From: Acidobacteriota bacterium
GTDB taxonomy: Bacteria > Actinomycetota > AC-67
Length of the DNA: 60,335 bases
Direction of reading: 5' to 3'
Assembly: GCA_016208485.1 (NCBI GenBank)
Contig: JACQXY010000014.1
Coordinates: 1 to 60,335, forward strand
Shown: positions 10,118-18,024 of the stretch, piece by piece
Layout: each line of letters starts with the position of its first letter
Position numbering within the stretch: position 1 is the first letter of the stretch
The notes under the pieces: model-generated
The model's input: only the letters and a program-made list of their open reading frames with translations
Databases searched by the model: none
What the model was told of the DNA's origin: nothing
Made by a program: the position numbers and the translations under genes

Positions 10118-11527
10118 ATGGGCACCGAGTCTCCCCGTGAGGAATGCGGCCTCTTCGGCGTCTGGGCGCCGGGGGAGGAAATCGCGAGGCTAACCTTCTT
10201 CGGCCTGTACGCGCTGCAGCACCGCGGACAGGAATCCGCCGGGATCGCGGTCGCCGACGGCACGGGGATCCTGGTCGACAAGGACATGGGCCTCGTCGCC
10301 CAGATCTTCACCGAGCGCCGCCTCGCCCCCCTCCAGGGACACCTCGGGATCGGGCACGTCCGCTACTCGACGACCGGGTCGAGTCGTTGGGAGAACGCGC
10401 AGCCCTCCTTCAAACCGGCGGCGCGCGGCAGCGGTGTGGCGCTCGGCCACAACGGGAACCTGACCAACACGCGCGAGCTGGCGGCGCGCGTGAAGCACCG
10501 CGGCCCCGGGCCGCGCGCGACTACCGACTCCGACATCGTGGCCTCGCTGCTCGCCGAGCACCCGGCCGACGACCTCGAGGATGCGATCGCCGAGACGATG
10601 CCGCAGCTTCGGGGCGCCTACTCGTTCCTCGCGATGGACGAGCGGACCGTCTACGGCGCGCGCGATCCCTACGGGGTGAGGCCGCTCGTGGTGGGGCGCC
10701 TCGCAGGGGGCGGATGGATCCTTGCGAGCGAGACGTGCGCGCTCGACATCGTCGGCGCCTCGTACGTGCGCGACGTCGAGCCCGGCGAGCTGGTGACGAT
10801 CGACGAGCGCGGCCTGCGCTCCCGGATCTTCGCGAAGCCGGACCCGAAGCTCTGCCTCTTCGAGTTCGTCTACCTCGCCCGCCCCGACTCGGTCCTGTAC
10901 GGCCGCAACGTCCACGAGGTGCGCCGCGAGCTGGGGCGCCTGCTCGCCCAGGAGTCCCCCGCCGAGGCCGACCTCGTGATCGGCGTGCCGGACACCGGTC
11001 CGGCGGCGGCCGGCGGTTTCGCGGAGATCTCCGGGATCCCCTACGGGGAAGGGATCGTGAAGAACCGGTACGTCGGGCGCACGTTCATCCAGCCGACCCA
11101 GACGATCCGCCAGCTCGGGATCCGCCTGAAGCTGAACCCGCTGCACGAGGCGATCCGCGACCGGCGACTCGTGGTCGTGGACGACTCCATCGTGCGGGGC
11201 AACACGACGCGGCAGCTCGTGCGGATGCTCCGGGAATCCGGCGCCCGCGAGGTGCACCTCCGGATCACCTGCCCGCCGATCCGCTGGCCCTGCTTCTACG
11301 GGATCGACATGGCCACGCGCGCGGAGCTGGTCGCGAGCGACCTTGCCGTCGAGGAGATCCGCCAGTACGTCGGCGCCGACTCCCTCGCCTACCTGTCGCT
11401 CGCCTCGCTCGTGAAGGCGACCGGGAGCCCACCCGACCACTTCTGCCGCGCGTGCTTCGACGGCATCTACCCGATCTCGATCCCCGAGGACACCGAGGCG
11501 CCGAAGCTGGTCCTCGAGGAGCGCTAG
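10118..11527 (+). CDS. purF: Amidophosphoribosyltransferase PurF
   Basis: First committed step of purine synthesis: PRPP plus glutamine to phosphoribosylamine. The 469-residue protein is the Bacillus-type enzyme, with a short propeptide before the catalytic Cys (C10 in EECGLFGV) and the Ntn glutaminase motif LYALQHRGQESAGI. The PRPP loop is VVVDDSIVRGNT. Cysteines at about 246, 385/392, 443 and 446 match the [4Fe-4S] ligand pattern of that type, making it probably oxygen-sensitive and feedback-regulated. purM begins 2 nt after its stop. Confidence 0.96.
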   Translation: MGTESPREECGLFGVWAPGEEIARLTFFGLYALQHRGQESAGIAVADGTGILVDKDMGLVAQIFTERRLAPLQGHLGIGHVRYSTTGSSRWENAQPSFKPAARGSGVALGHNGNLTNTRELAARVKHRGPGPRATTDSDIVASLLAEHPADDLEDAIAETMPQLRGAYSFLAMDERTVYGARDPYGVRPLVVGRLAGGGWILASETCALDIVGASYVRDVEPGELVTIDERGLRSRIFAKPDPKLCLFEFVYLARPDSVLYGRNVHEVRRELGRLLAQESPAEADLVIGVPDTGPAAAGGFAEISGIPYGEGIVKNRYVGRTFIQPTQTIRQLGIRLKLNPLHEAIRDRRLVVVDDSIVRGNTTRQLVRMLRESGAREVHLRITCPPIRWPCFYGIDMATRAELVASDLAVEEIRQYVGADSLAYLSLASLVKATGSPPDHFCRACFDGIYPISIPEDTEAPKLVLEER

Positions 11528-11529
11528 CC

Positions 11530-12573
11530 GTGGCGCACGAACGCGCGCCCGGCGCCGCCTACCGCGCCGCCGGCGTGGACGTCGCCGCCGGGGAACTCGC
11601 CGTCGAGATGATCCGGGAGCGTGCGCGCGCCGCCACCCGGCCGGAGGTCCTCGGCGACATCGGGGGGTTCGCGGCCGCGTTCGCCCCGCGCCTCGCGGGA
11701 CTTGCGGAGCCGGTGCTCGTCTCGGCGACCGACGGGGTCGGCACGAAGCTGGCGATCGCCCAGACGCTCGGCCGCCACGACACCGTGGGGCTCGACCTCG
11801 TCGCCGGGGTAGTGGACGACCTCGTCTGCCAGGGCGCCGAGCCGCTGTTCTTCCTCGATTACCTCGCGTGCGGGCGCCTGGTCCCCGAGCGCGTCGCCGA
11901 GATCGTCGGCGGCATCGCCGAGGGCTGCCGCGCGGCCGGATGCGCGCTCGTCGGCGGCGAGACGGCCGAGCACCCGGGCGTGATGGGGGAGGACGAGTAC
12001 GACCTGGCGGGGTTCGCCGTGGGAATCGTCGAGCGCGAGCGCATGCTCGGCCCCACGCGCGTGCTCGAGGGAGACGCCGTCGTCGGGCTCGCCTCGAGCG
12101 GGCTGCACTCGAACGGCTACTCGCTCGTGCGGAAGCTGATCCTCGACCACGACCTCGATCTCTCCGAGGAGGTCCCGGCGCTCGGCCGCACGCTCGGCGA
12201 GGAGCTGATGCGCCCGACCCGGATCTACGCGCCGGCGCTCCTTGCGCTCATCGAGAAGACGGAAGTGCATGCTGCCGCCCACGTCACGGGGGGCGGGATC
12301 GAGGCGAACGTGGCGCGCGCGGTGCCCCCCGGACTCGCCGCGGTCCTGCGCGCGGGGTCCTGGCCGGAGCCTCCGATCTTCGAGCACCTGCGCCGGATCG
12401 GGGGGCTCACGCGCGCGGAGATGACCGGGACGTTCAACTGCGGGCTCGGGATGGCCGTCGTGGTCCCCCGCGGCTCGGCGCCCGAGGCGATCGCGCTGCT
12501 CGAGACCCGTGGCGAGCGCGCGTTCCTCGTGGGAGAGATCGCCGCCGGCGAGGGAGCGAGGATCGAAGGATGA
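11530..12573 (+). CDS. purM: Phosphoribosylformylglycinamidine cyclo-ligase (AIR synthetase)
   Basis: Closes the imidazole ring, FGAM to AIR, the branch compound also used by ThiC. 347 residues from a GTG two bases after purF; the frame is open further upstream but only from here matches PurM (YRAAGVDVAAGELAVEMI). Motifs include SATDGVGTKLAIAQ, DLVCQGAEPLFFLDY, LVGGETAEHPGVM, SSGLHSNGYSLVR and HVTGGGIEANV. Its stop overlaps the start of a histidine kinase gene (ATGA). Confidence 0.96.
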   Translation: MAHERAPGAAYRAAGVDVAAGELAVEMIRERARAATRPEVLGDIGGFAAAFAPRLAGLAEPVLVSATDGVGTKLAIAQTLGRHDTVGLDLVAGVVDDLVCQGAEPLFFLDYLACGRLVPERVAEIVGGIAEGCRAAGCALVGGETAEHPGVMGEDEYDLAGFAVGIVERERMLGPTRVLEGDAVVGLASSGLHSNGYSLVRKLILDHDLDLSEEVPALGRTLGEELMRPTRIYAPALLALIEKTEVHAAAHVTGGGIEANVARAVPPGLAAVLRAGSWPEPPIFEHLRRIGGLTRAEMTGTFNCGLGMAVVVPRGSAPEAIALLETRGERAFLVGEIAAGEGARIEG

Positions 12574-14159
12574 GCGCGCCGCGGCACCGGAAGGTGGAAG
12601 CCTCTCTCGAGACGATCGAGCGGGCACGGCGGAGCCTCTGGCGCACGGCGTTCGTGATCCTCATCGCATTCTCTCTCGCCGTGGTCGTCGTCTCCTACTG
12701 GTCCGACTCCCTCCCGGCGGCGCTCGGCGACCTCGCGAACCTCTCGGCGCTGCGGTTCGTGTTCCTGCTCCTCGCGCTCGGGTTCATCGCCTACGCGATC
12801 GAGCGCGAGAGGCACTTCCAGCGGTTCACGAAGATGCTCGTCGAGGAACGCGGGCGGGTCGAGTCGCTCGAGGCGCGGCTCCGCGAACTCTCGGCCCTCG
12901 CGGAGGTGTCGGACGGGCTCCGGGACATCCTCGACGAGGACGAGATGCTCCAGGCCATCGCGCGCTCGGCCGGTGGACTGGTCGGGGCTCCGCGCGCGGC
13001 CGTCCTCATCGCCGACCCGGACGAAGGCGTCCTCCGGCCTCGGGCCGCGTTCGGACCGCCTCCCGAGGAGCCGGTCTCGGAGATCCCGATCGAGGGCGGG
13101 CCCCTGCCCTCGGCCGCCTTCTCGCGTGGGGGCACGAGGATCGAGCCCGGACCCGAGGTGGCCTGGGCCGGCCCCGGCCCGAGCCTCGCCGTCCCGCTCA
13201 TCGCCCAGGACCGAGCGCTCGGCGTCCTCTGGGCGGGGGGCGGCGGCCCGGCGCTCGGCGAGTACGAGCGCCGTCTGCTCGGTCTCGTCGCCGACCAAGC
13301 GGCGGTCGCGCTGGCGAACGTGCGCGCCTACGCCCACGAGCGCGAGAGCGTCCGGCGCCTCGCGGAACTCGACCGGATGAAGACCGACTTCATCGCGACG
13401 ATCACCCACGAGCTGAAGACGCCGCTCACCTCACTCCTCGGGTACATGACCATCCTGCGGCGGCGCGGGGACACGCTACCCGCCGAGCAGCGCGAGGAGT
13501 TCTTCGGGATCATGTCGCGCCAGGGCGAGCGGATCCTGCGACTGATCGAGGAGCTGCTCCAGTCGTCCCGGATCGAGGCCGGCGCCGGCCGGCTCCGCCG
13601 CGAGCACCTGGACCTCGCCGGACTCATCGACACCGTCGTCACCCAGATGCGCTCCGTTGCGCGCGAGCACTCGATCTCCGTGTCCGTCCCGGTCCAAGAC
13701 CTCGGAATCTACGGGGACCCGATCGCGATCGAGCACATCCTGAGCAACCTGCTCGACAACGCGCTCAAGTACTCGCGCGCGGACGGCACCATCGCCATCG
13801 AGGTCGCCGACGGCTGCGGCGAGGTGCGCGTCTCGGTGTCCGACGAGGGGATCGGGATCGCCGAGGAGGACTTGCCGCACATCTTCGACCGTTTCCGCCA
13901 GGCGTCCGGAGGCGGGCGTGGGCGCGGGAGCGTCGGCCTCGGTCTCTACATCGTGCGCGGGCTGGTGGAGGCGCACGGCGGCCGCGTCTGGGCCGAGTCG
14001 AATCAGGGTCGCGGCTCGATCTTCACGTTCTCGCTGCCGAGGCGGCGGGCGCGCGCCGGCGAGGCGGCGGCCGACGGGGAGATGCGCGCGGAGGCCGCAC
14101 AAGAGGACGCCGCGCCGGCGCCGATAAGCGTCGCCGACCCAATCGACTTCCCCGCCTGA
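12570..14159 (+). CDS. Sensor histidine kinase with GAF domain, translationally coupled to purM
   Basis: 529 residues. Two membrane helices (about 24-43 and 56-75) with almost no external loop are followed by a coiled coil (85-112) and a GAF-like domain (about 115-255). Next comes a HisKA dimerisation domain with phospho-acceptor H280 in THELKTP, and a HATPase_c with N-box NLLDNALKYSR, G1 DEGIGIAEED, F-box FDRFRQ and G2 GLGLYIVRGL. All catalytic motifs are intact. No response regulator is next to it. The ATGA overlap with purM implies coexpression with purine genes, unusual for a kinase. An intracellular signal through GAF is more likely than an extracellular one. Confidence 0.92.
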   Translation: MSAPRHRKVEASLETIERARRSLWRTAFVILIAFSLAVVVVSYWSDSLPAALGDLANLSALRFVFLLLALGFIAYAIERERHFQRFTKMLVEERGRVESLEARLRELSALAEVSDGLRDILDEDEMLQAIARSAGGLVGAPRAAVLIADPDEGVLRPRAAFGPPPEEPVSEIPIEGGPLPSAAFSRGGTRIEPGPEVAWAGPGPSLAVPLIAQDRALGVLWAGGGGPALGEYERRLLGLVADQAAVALANVRAYAHERESVRRLAELDRMKTDFIATITHELKTPLTSLLGYMTILRRRGDTLPAEQREEFFGIMSRQGERILRLIEELLQSSRIEAGAGRLRREHLDLAGLIDTVVTQMRSVAREHSISVSVPVQDLGIYGDPIAIEHILSNLLDNALKYSRADGTIAIEVADGCGEVRVSVSDEGIGIAEEDLPHIFDRFRQASGGGRGRGSVGLGLYIVRGLVEAHGGRVWAESNQGRGSIFTFSLPRRRARAGEAAADGEMRAEAAQEDAAPAPISVADPIDFPA

Positions 14160-14186
14160 GTTCTGGCCGACCGGAAGGAGGGCCTG

Positions 14187-14654
14187 ATGGACGGCAACGT
14201 GAGCATGAGGGAGATCGCGGCGGCGCAGATCGCGAGCGTGCGCACCACTGTGTCGCTCCCCGAGATCGGCCCGGCGCACGAGCGGGCCTTCATGGAGATC
14301 TTCTCCTACCTGGGCCGCTCCGGAGTCGTGCCGGCGGGCCCCCCGATGTCCATCTACCACGACCCCGAGTTCAACGAGGAGGCGATCGACATCGAGATCG
14401 GCGTGCCGATCGCCGGGACGGTTGCGGGCGAGGGGCGCATCACGTCGCGCCGGCTCGACGGCGGCCCGGCCGCCGTCACGCTGCACGCCGGGCCCTACGA
14501 GCATGTCCACCGTGCGTACCGGGCGCTCCAGGCGTGGATGCAGGCGCGCGGCCACGAGTCGGCCGGTCCACCGCGCGAGATCTACCTCGCCGGCCCGCCG
14601 CAGATCTCCGATCCGGCCGAGTACCGGACCGAGGTGATCTGGCCGATCCGCTGA
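14187..14654 (+). CDS. GyrI-like / AraC effector-binding-domain protein
   Basis: 155 residues with an AAGGAGG ribosome site. The whole protein is a SOUL/GyrI-type small-molecule-binding fold: RTTVSLPEIGPAHERAFMEIFSYL, PPMSIYHDPEFNEEAIDIEIGVPI, AAVTLHAGPYEHVHRAYRALQAWM and EIYLAGPPQISDPAEYRTEVIWPI. E63 and the conserved Y/E pairs are where ligands sit in relatives. No DNA-binding domain is attached, so it is probably a sequestering or hydrolytic stand-alone version. It lies 27 nt downstream of the histidine kinase and is likely in the same transcript. Confidence 0.82.
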   Translation: MDGNVSMREIAAAQIASVRTTVSLPEIGPAHERAFMEIFSYLGRSGVVPAGPPMSIYHDPEFNEEAIDIEIGVPIAGTVAGEGRITSRRLDGGPAAVTLHAGPYEHVHRAYRALQAWMQARGHESAGPPREIYLAGPPQISDPAEYRTEVIWPIR

Positions 14655-14790
14655 GCGCACGATCACTCCTCACAAGAGGTTCGGAGCAAACCATTGCCGT
14701 TTCTTTGACAACCGCTTGCCTTCCCCTGTCAGAGAATCGGGCATACTCCGCCGGGTCGGCCCCGGCTGGGCCCTACGAGAAAGGAAGAGC

Positions 14791-15648
14791 ATGCATCCGT
14801 CTTTCGACACCCGACTGCCGCGCAGCCCCGCGATCGTCCTGGCCCTTCTGTTCGCCCTTCTCACCGTGGCGGCCTCTCCGTCCGCGGCCGCGCCCCCTCC
14901 CTGGGCTCCGGCTGCGACAGCGGCCGTCCACCCGGGAGTGCAGACCTACAGCAACGGGAGCCAGTGCACGGCGAACTTCGTATTCGGCGACGGGACGAAC
15001 GTCTACATCGGTCAGGCCGCCCATTGCACCGGGACGGGTGGCAGCACGGCGACCAACGGCTGCACCTCGCCCTCCCTTCCCGTCGGCAGCCAGGTTCAGG
15101 TCGGAGGCGCCTCCAACCCGGGCGTCATGGTCTACAACTCCTGGCTCACCATGCAGGCTCTACACGAGGCGGACGCAAACACCTGCCAGTTCAACGACCT
15201 CGCCTTGGTCCAGCTCGATCCCGCCGACCTGGCCGCGGTGAATCCCTCTATCCCCGTGTGGGGCGGGCCGGCAGGACTCAACACCACGGGGACGGCGCTC
15301 GGCGACTACGTCTACAGCTACGGCAACTCCTCGCTGCGCCTCGGGCTCACCCTGCTCAGCCCCAAGAAAGGGGTGAGCCTCGGCGACGGCGGAGCCGGCT
15401 GGAGCCACGCGGTCTCGACTGCGTCCCCTGGGGTCCCCGGAGATTCGGGTAGCCCCTTCCTCGACGCCGGAGGCAACGCCCTCGGAGTCCTGAGCACGCT
15501 GAACGTCGGCCTTCCCAGAGGCGTCTTCAACGCGGCCGGCGACCTGTCCAGGGAGCTCGCCTACATGCACGCCCACTCGACCCTGACAAGCGTGCAGCTC
15601 GTGCCGGGAGACGTGCCGTTCAACGGCAACCGGCTCCCGATCGGATAG
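14791..15648 (+). CDS. Secreted trypsin-like serine protease
   Basis: 285 residues. The ATG at 14791, preceded by AAAGGAAG, gives a clean Sec signal peptide (hydrophobic 12-28, cleavage near SAAA at 31-34). The chymotrypsin-fold triad is readable: H78 in QAAHC, D136 in NDLALV and S219 in PGDSGSP. Cysteine pairs fit an extracellular enzyme. The substrate is unknown. A TTGACA at 14705-14710 may be the -35 of its promoter, though no convincing -10 follows at normal spacing (CATACT at 14742 is the nearest). Confidence 0.85.
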   Translation: MHPSFDTRLPRSPAIVLALLFALLTVAASPSAAAPPPWAPAATAAVHPGVQTYSNGSQCTANFVFGDGTNVYIGQAAHCTGTGGSTATNGCTSPSLPVGSQVQVGGASNPGVMVYNSWLTMQALHEADANTCQFNDLALVQLDPADLAAVNPSIPVWGGPAGLNTTGTALGDYVYSYGNSSLRLGLTLLSPKKGVSLGDGGAGWSHAVSTASPGVPGDSGSPFLDAGGNALGVLSTLNVGLPRGVFNAAGDLSRELAYMHAHSTLTSVQLVPGDVPFNGNRLPIG

Positions 15649-15656
15649 GGGTAGGG

Positions 15657-17094
15657 ATGACGCTCACAACGCCCGCCGCGCGCAAGACCCGTTCCATCGT
15701 CGCCGCCGGTCTCTTCCTTGCGTTCCTCTCGGCCCCGATCGGCACGGCCGGTGCCGCGATACCGCCGGGCCCCGTGGCGTGGGTGGCCCGGTACAACGGC
15801 ACCGGAAACGGCTGGGACGTCTCCTATCCCGTCACCACGAGCTACGACGGCTCCCGGGTGTTCGTCGCCGGGCGCAGCCCCGGCTCAGGCACCTCGGACG
15901 GTCTTGCGACCGTGGCGTACAGCGCGGCGACCGGGGGGGAGATCTGGGCCGCGCGCTACGACGGTCCCGCCCGTGGGTTCGACGGCGCCTACGCGCTCGC
16001 CGTGAGCCCGGACGGAGGCCGCGTGTACGCGGCGGGCGCGAGCGCGAGTTCGGGCTCGAACGTGGACTTCGCGACCATCGCGTACGACGCGGCGACCGGA
16101 TCCCAGATCTGGGCTGCACGCTACGACAACGGCCCCGGTGCCGGCTGGGACGGGGCCGCCTCCGTCGCCGTGAGCCCGAACGGCGCGCGCGTTTTCGTCA
16201 CCGGCCGCTCGGTCGGGACCGGCACGCTCGACGATTTCGCGACCGTCGCCTACGACGCCGCGTCGGGATCTCAGCTCTGGGTCGCACGGTACAACGGCCC
16301 CGGCAACGACTGGGACCAGCCGTACGGAGTCCTCGTGAGCCCCGACGGCGCCCGGGTGTACGTCGCCGGCGGAAGCTGGGGCGGCCCAACGAGCGCCGAC
16401 TTCGCGACCGTGGCCTACGACGCGGCGACGGGGGCGCAGGTCTGGGTCGCGCGCTACGACGGGCCGGGGAGCGCGTGGGACGAGGCGCACTCGATCGTCG
16501 CGACCCCAGACGGAGCGCGCGTCTTCCTCACCGGCCAGAGCATCGGGTCGGGGGGTGTTCGTGACCGGTGGGAGCTTCGGGTCCGGGACCGCCTACGACT
16601 ACGGGACGGTTGCCTACGACGCGGCGACCGGCGAGCAGCTCTGGGTCGCGCGCTACGACGGGCCGGGGAGCGCGTGGGACGAGGCGCACTCGATCGTCGC
16701 GACCCCAGACGGAGCGCGCGTCTTCCTCACCGGCCAGAGCATCGGGTCGGGGACGGGCTGGGACTTCGCGACCGTCGGATACGACGCCGCGACCGGGCGG
16801 CAAGTCTGGACGGCGCGCTACGACGGCCCGGGGAGCGCGTGGGACGAGCCCGCGGGTCTCGCCCTCAGCCGGGACGGGTCCCGACTCTACGTGACGGGCG
16901 AGAGCCTCGGCATCGGATCGTCGTTCGACTTCGCGACCGTCGCCTACGACCTCTCAAGCACCTGCTCCTCCGGGGCGAACGAGCTGGGGCGCGCCTCGGC
17001 GCTCGCGCACGGGACCGTCGAGCCCGCATCCGGGCCGGCGGGCCCCACAGCGCACGAAGCGAGCTGCTCCGTGCTCGTCCCGGCCGGCCTGTAG
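15657..17094 (+). pseudogene. Frameshifted secreted beta-propeller-repeat protein
   Basis: Begins 9 nt after the protease with an N-terminal signal peptide (about 12-33). Then follow about seven repeats of some 55 residues of the pattern ARYDGPG..WD.A.S..VSPDGARVFVTG.S.GSG..DFATVAYDAATG.Q.WV, a PQQ/WD-like propeller blade family. In the fifth repeat the frame breaks at about 16554. The original frame then runs into unrelated Arg-rich sequence, while the repeats resume in another frame (VFVTGGSFGSGTAYD...) and end at the stop 17092-17094. Either the gene is inactivated or a nearly identical repeat was collapsed in assembly. Confidence 0.8.
16441..16752 (+). repeat. Two identical 113-bp direct repeats at the propeller frameshift
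   Basis: Positions 16441-16553 and 16640-16752 are identical base for base. Their offset is 199 nt, whereas the protein repeat is 165 nt, so 34 extra bases (not a multiple of three) lie between and cause the frameshift. The extra segment is a second partial copy of the RVFxTGxSxGSG strand. Confidence 0.85.
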
Positions 17095-17124
17095 CGCGCG
17101 TCAGAGCATTCCAAGATCCGAACA

Positions 17125-17186
17125 GATGTGGTCAGGCCGATCCGGCAAGCGCGGGCGGGAGACAGGTCGCCGCGATGTGGTCAGGC
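17125..17186 (+). repeat. 13-bp direct repeat upstream of vapBC
   Basis: GATGTGGTCAGGC occurs at 17125-17137 and 17174-17186, 49 bp apart, in the gap after the propeller relic. The role is unknown; possibly a regulator site or the scar of a lost element. Confidence 0.5.
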
Positions 17187-17222
17187 GGCGGGGATACTGG
17201 CATCGGCATTACTTGCAAACAC

Positions 17223-17251
17223 TTGCCATACTAGACTTACCAAGGTAGGAT
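17223..17251 (+). promoter_or_regulatory. vapBC promoter, leaderless
   Basis: TTGCCA (17223-17228), 17 nt, then TAGGAT (17246-17251) form a good housekeeping promoter. The -10 ends 9 nt before the vapB ATG, so transcription should begin at or within a few bases of the start codon. ACTTGC is repeated at 17211 and 17221. Confidence 0.65.
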
Positions 17252-17260
17252 ATCCCTGAA

Positions 17261-17557
17261 ATGAATGGTGCAACCGAGCCGATACCGGAATTCAGATCTC
17301 GCCTTACCCGAAAGGGGCAGGTGACCATCCCCAAACCGATCCGCCACCTTCTCGGCGTGGTCGCGCATGACGCCGTGGCATTCGTCGTCGAGGGCGACTC
17401 GATCCATATCAAGCGCGTCCAGTCGACCAGAGTTGGGACAACAGCCGGGGTGCTCGCCCGCTACCTCCGGGCCGCGCCCGAGAGCGCGGAAACCCTTCGC
17501 GAGGCGGCCGAGCGGGCCGTGGCGGCGGAGGCGGTCCACCGGTCCGGCGGCGGATGA
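17261..17557 (+). CDS. VapB antitoxin, AbrB/MazE-type
   Basis: 98 residues with a SpoVT/AbrB swapped-hairpin DNA-binding domain near the N-terminus: FRSRLTRKGQVTIPKPIRHLLG, then HDAVAFVVEGDSIHIKRV. The C-terminal half is helical and would wrap the toxin. It overlaps vapC by 4 nt (ATGA), the usual antitoxin-first arrangement. The message is predicted leaderless. Confidence 0.9.
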   Translation: MNGATEPIPEFRSRLTRKGQVTIPKPIRHLLGVVAHDAVAFVVEGDSIHIKRVQSTRVGTTAGVLARYLRAAPESAETLREAAERAVAAEAVHRSGGG

Positions 17558-17991
17558 GCCTCGTCTTTCTCGACACCAACGTCCTGCTCCGGCATCTCCT
17601 CCAGGATCACCCGGAGCAGAGCCCCAAGGCCACGGCGTTCCTGGCGCACGTGGAGAGCGGGGACGTTCGCGCGCGAACCTCGGACACGGTGGTCTTCGAG
17701 ACGGTCTTCACGCTCCAGAGGCACTACGGAGTGCCGCGGGAAGAGATCCGTGACGCGCTCCTGCCCCTCATCGAGCTTCCCGCGCTCGTGCTACCGGGAA
17801 AACGGCGCCTCCGAAAGGTCTTCGGGCTCTACGTCGAGCATGGCCTGCCCTTTGCCGACGCCTATCACGCGGCGCTCATGGAGCGCCTCGGTCTCGACGA
17901 GATCGCGACGTTCGACGACCACTTCGACCGCGTCCATGGAATCCGCCGGTCATCCTGTCTTCTCCAAGATTCGGGACCGGCCGAAACGTAG
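17554..17991 (+). CDS. VapC-type PIN-domain ribonuclease toxin
   Basis: 145 residues with the PIN acidic residues in place: D7 in FLDTNVLLRHLL, E50 in VVFETVFTL, D103 in PFADAYHAALM and D122 in IATFDDHFDRV. Mg-dependent RNase of the VapC class, neutralised by the overlapping VapB. The C-terminal RRSSCLLQDSGPAET looks ordinary. Nothing suggests degradation. The target RNA cannot be told from sequence. Confidence 0.9.
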   Translation: MSLVFLDTNVLLRHLLQDHPEQSPKATAFLAHVESGDVRARTSDTVVFETVFTLQRHYGVPREEIRDALLPLIELPALVLPGKRRLRKVFGLYVEHGLPFADAYHAALMERLGLDEIATFDDHFDRVHGIRRSSCLLQDSGPAET

Positions 17992-18024
17992 ATCTCGACC
18001 GCGCGGAGGGTATTGCGGCGGCCG

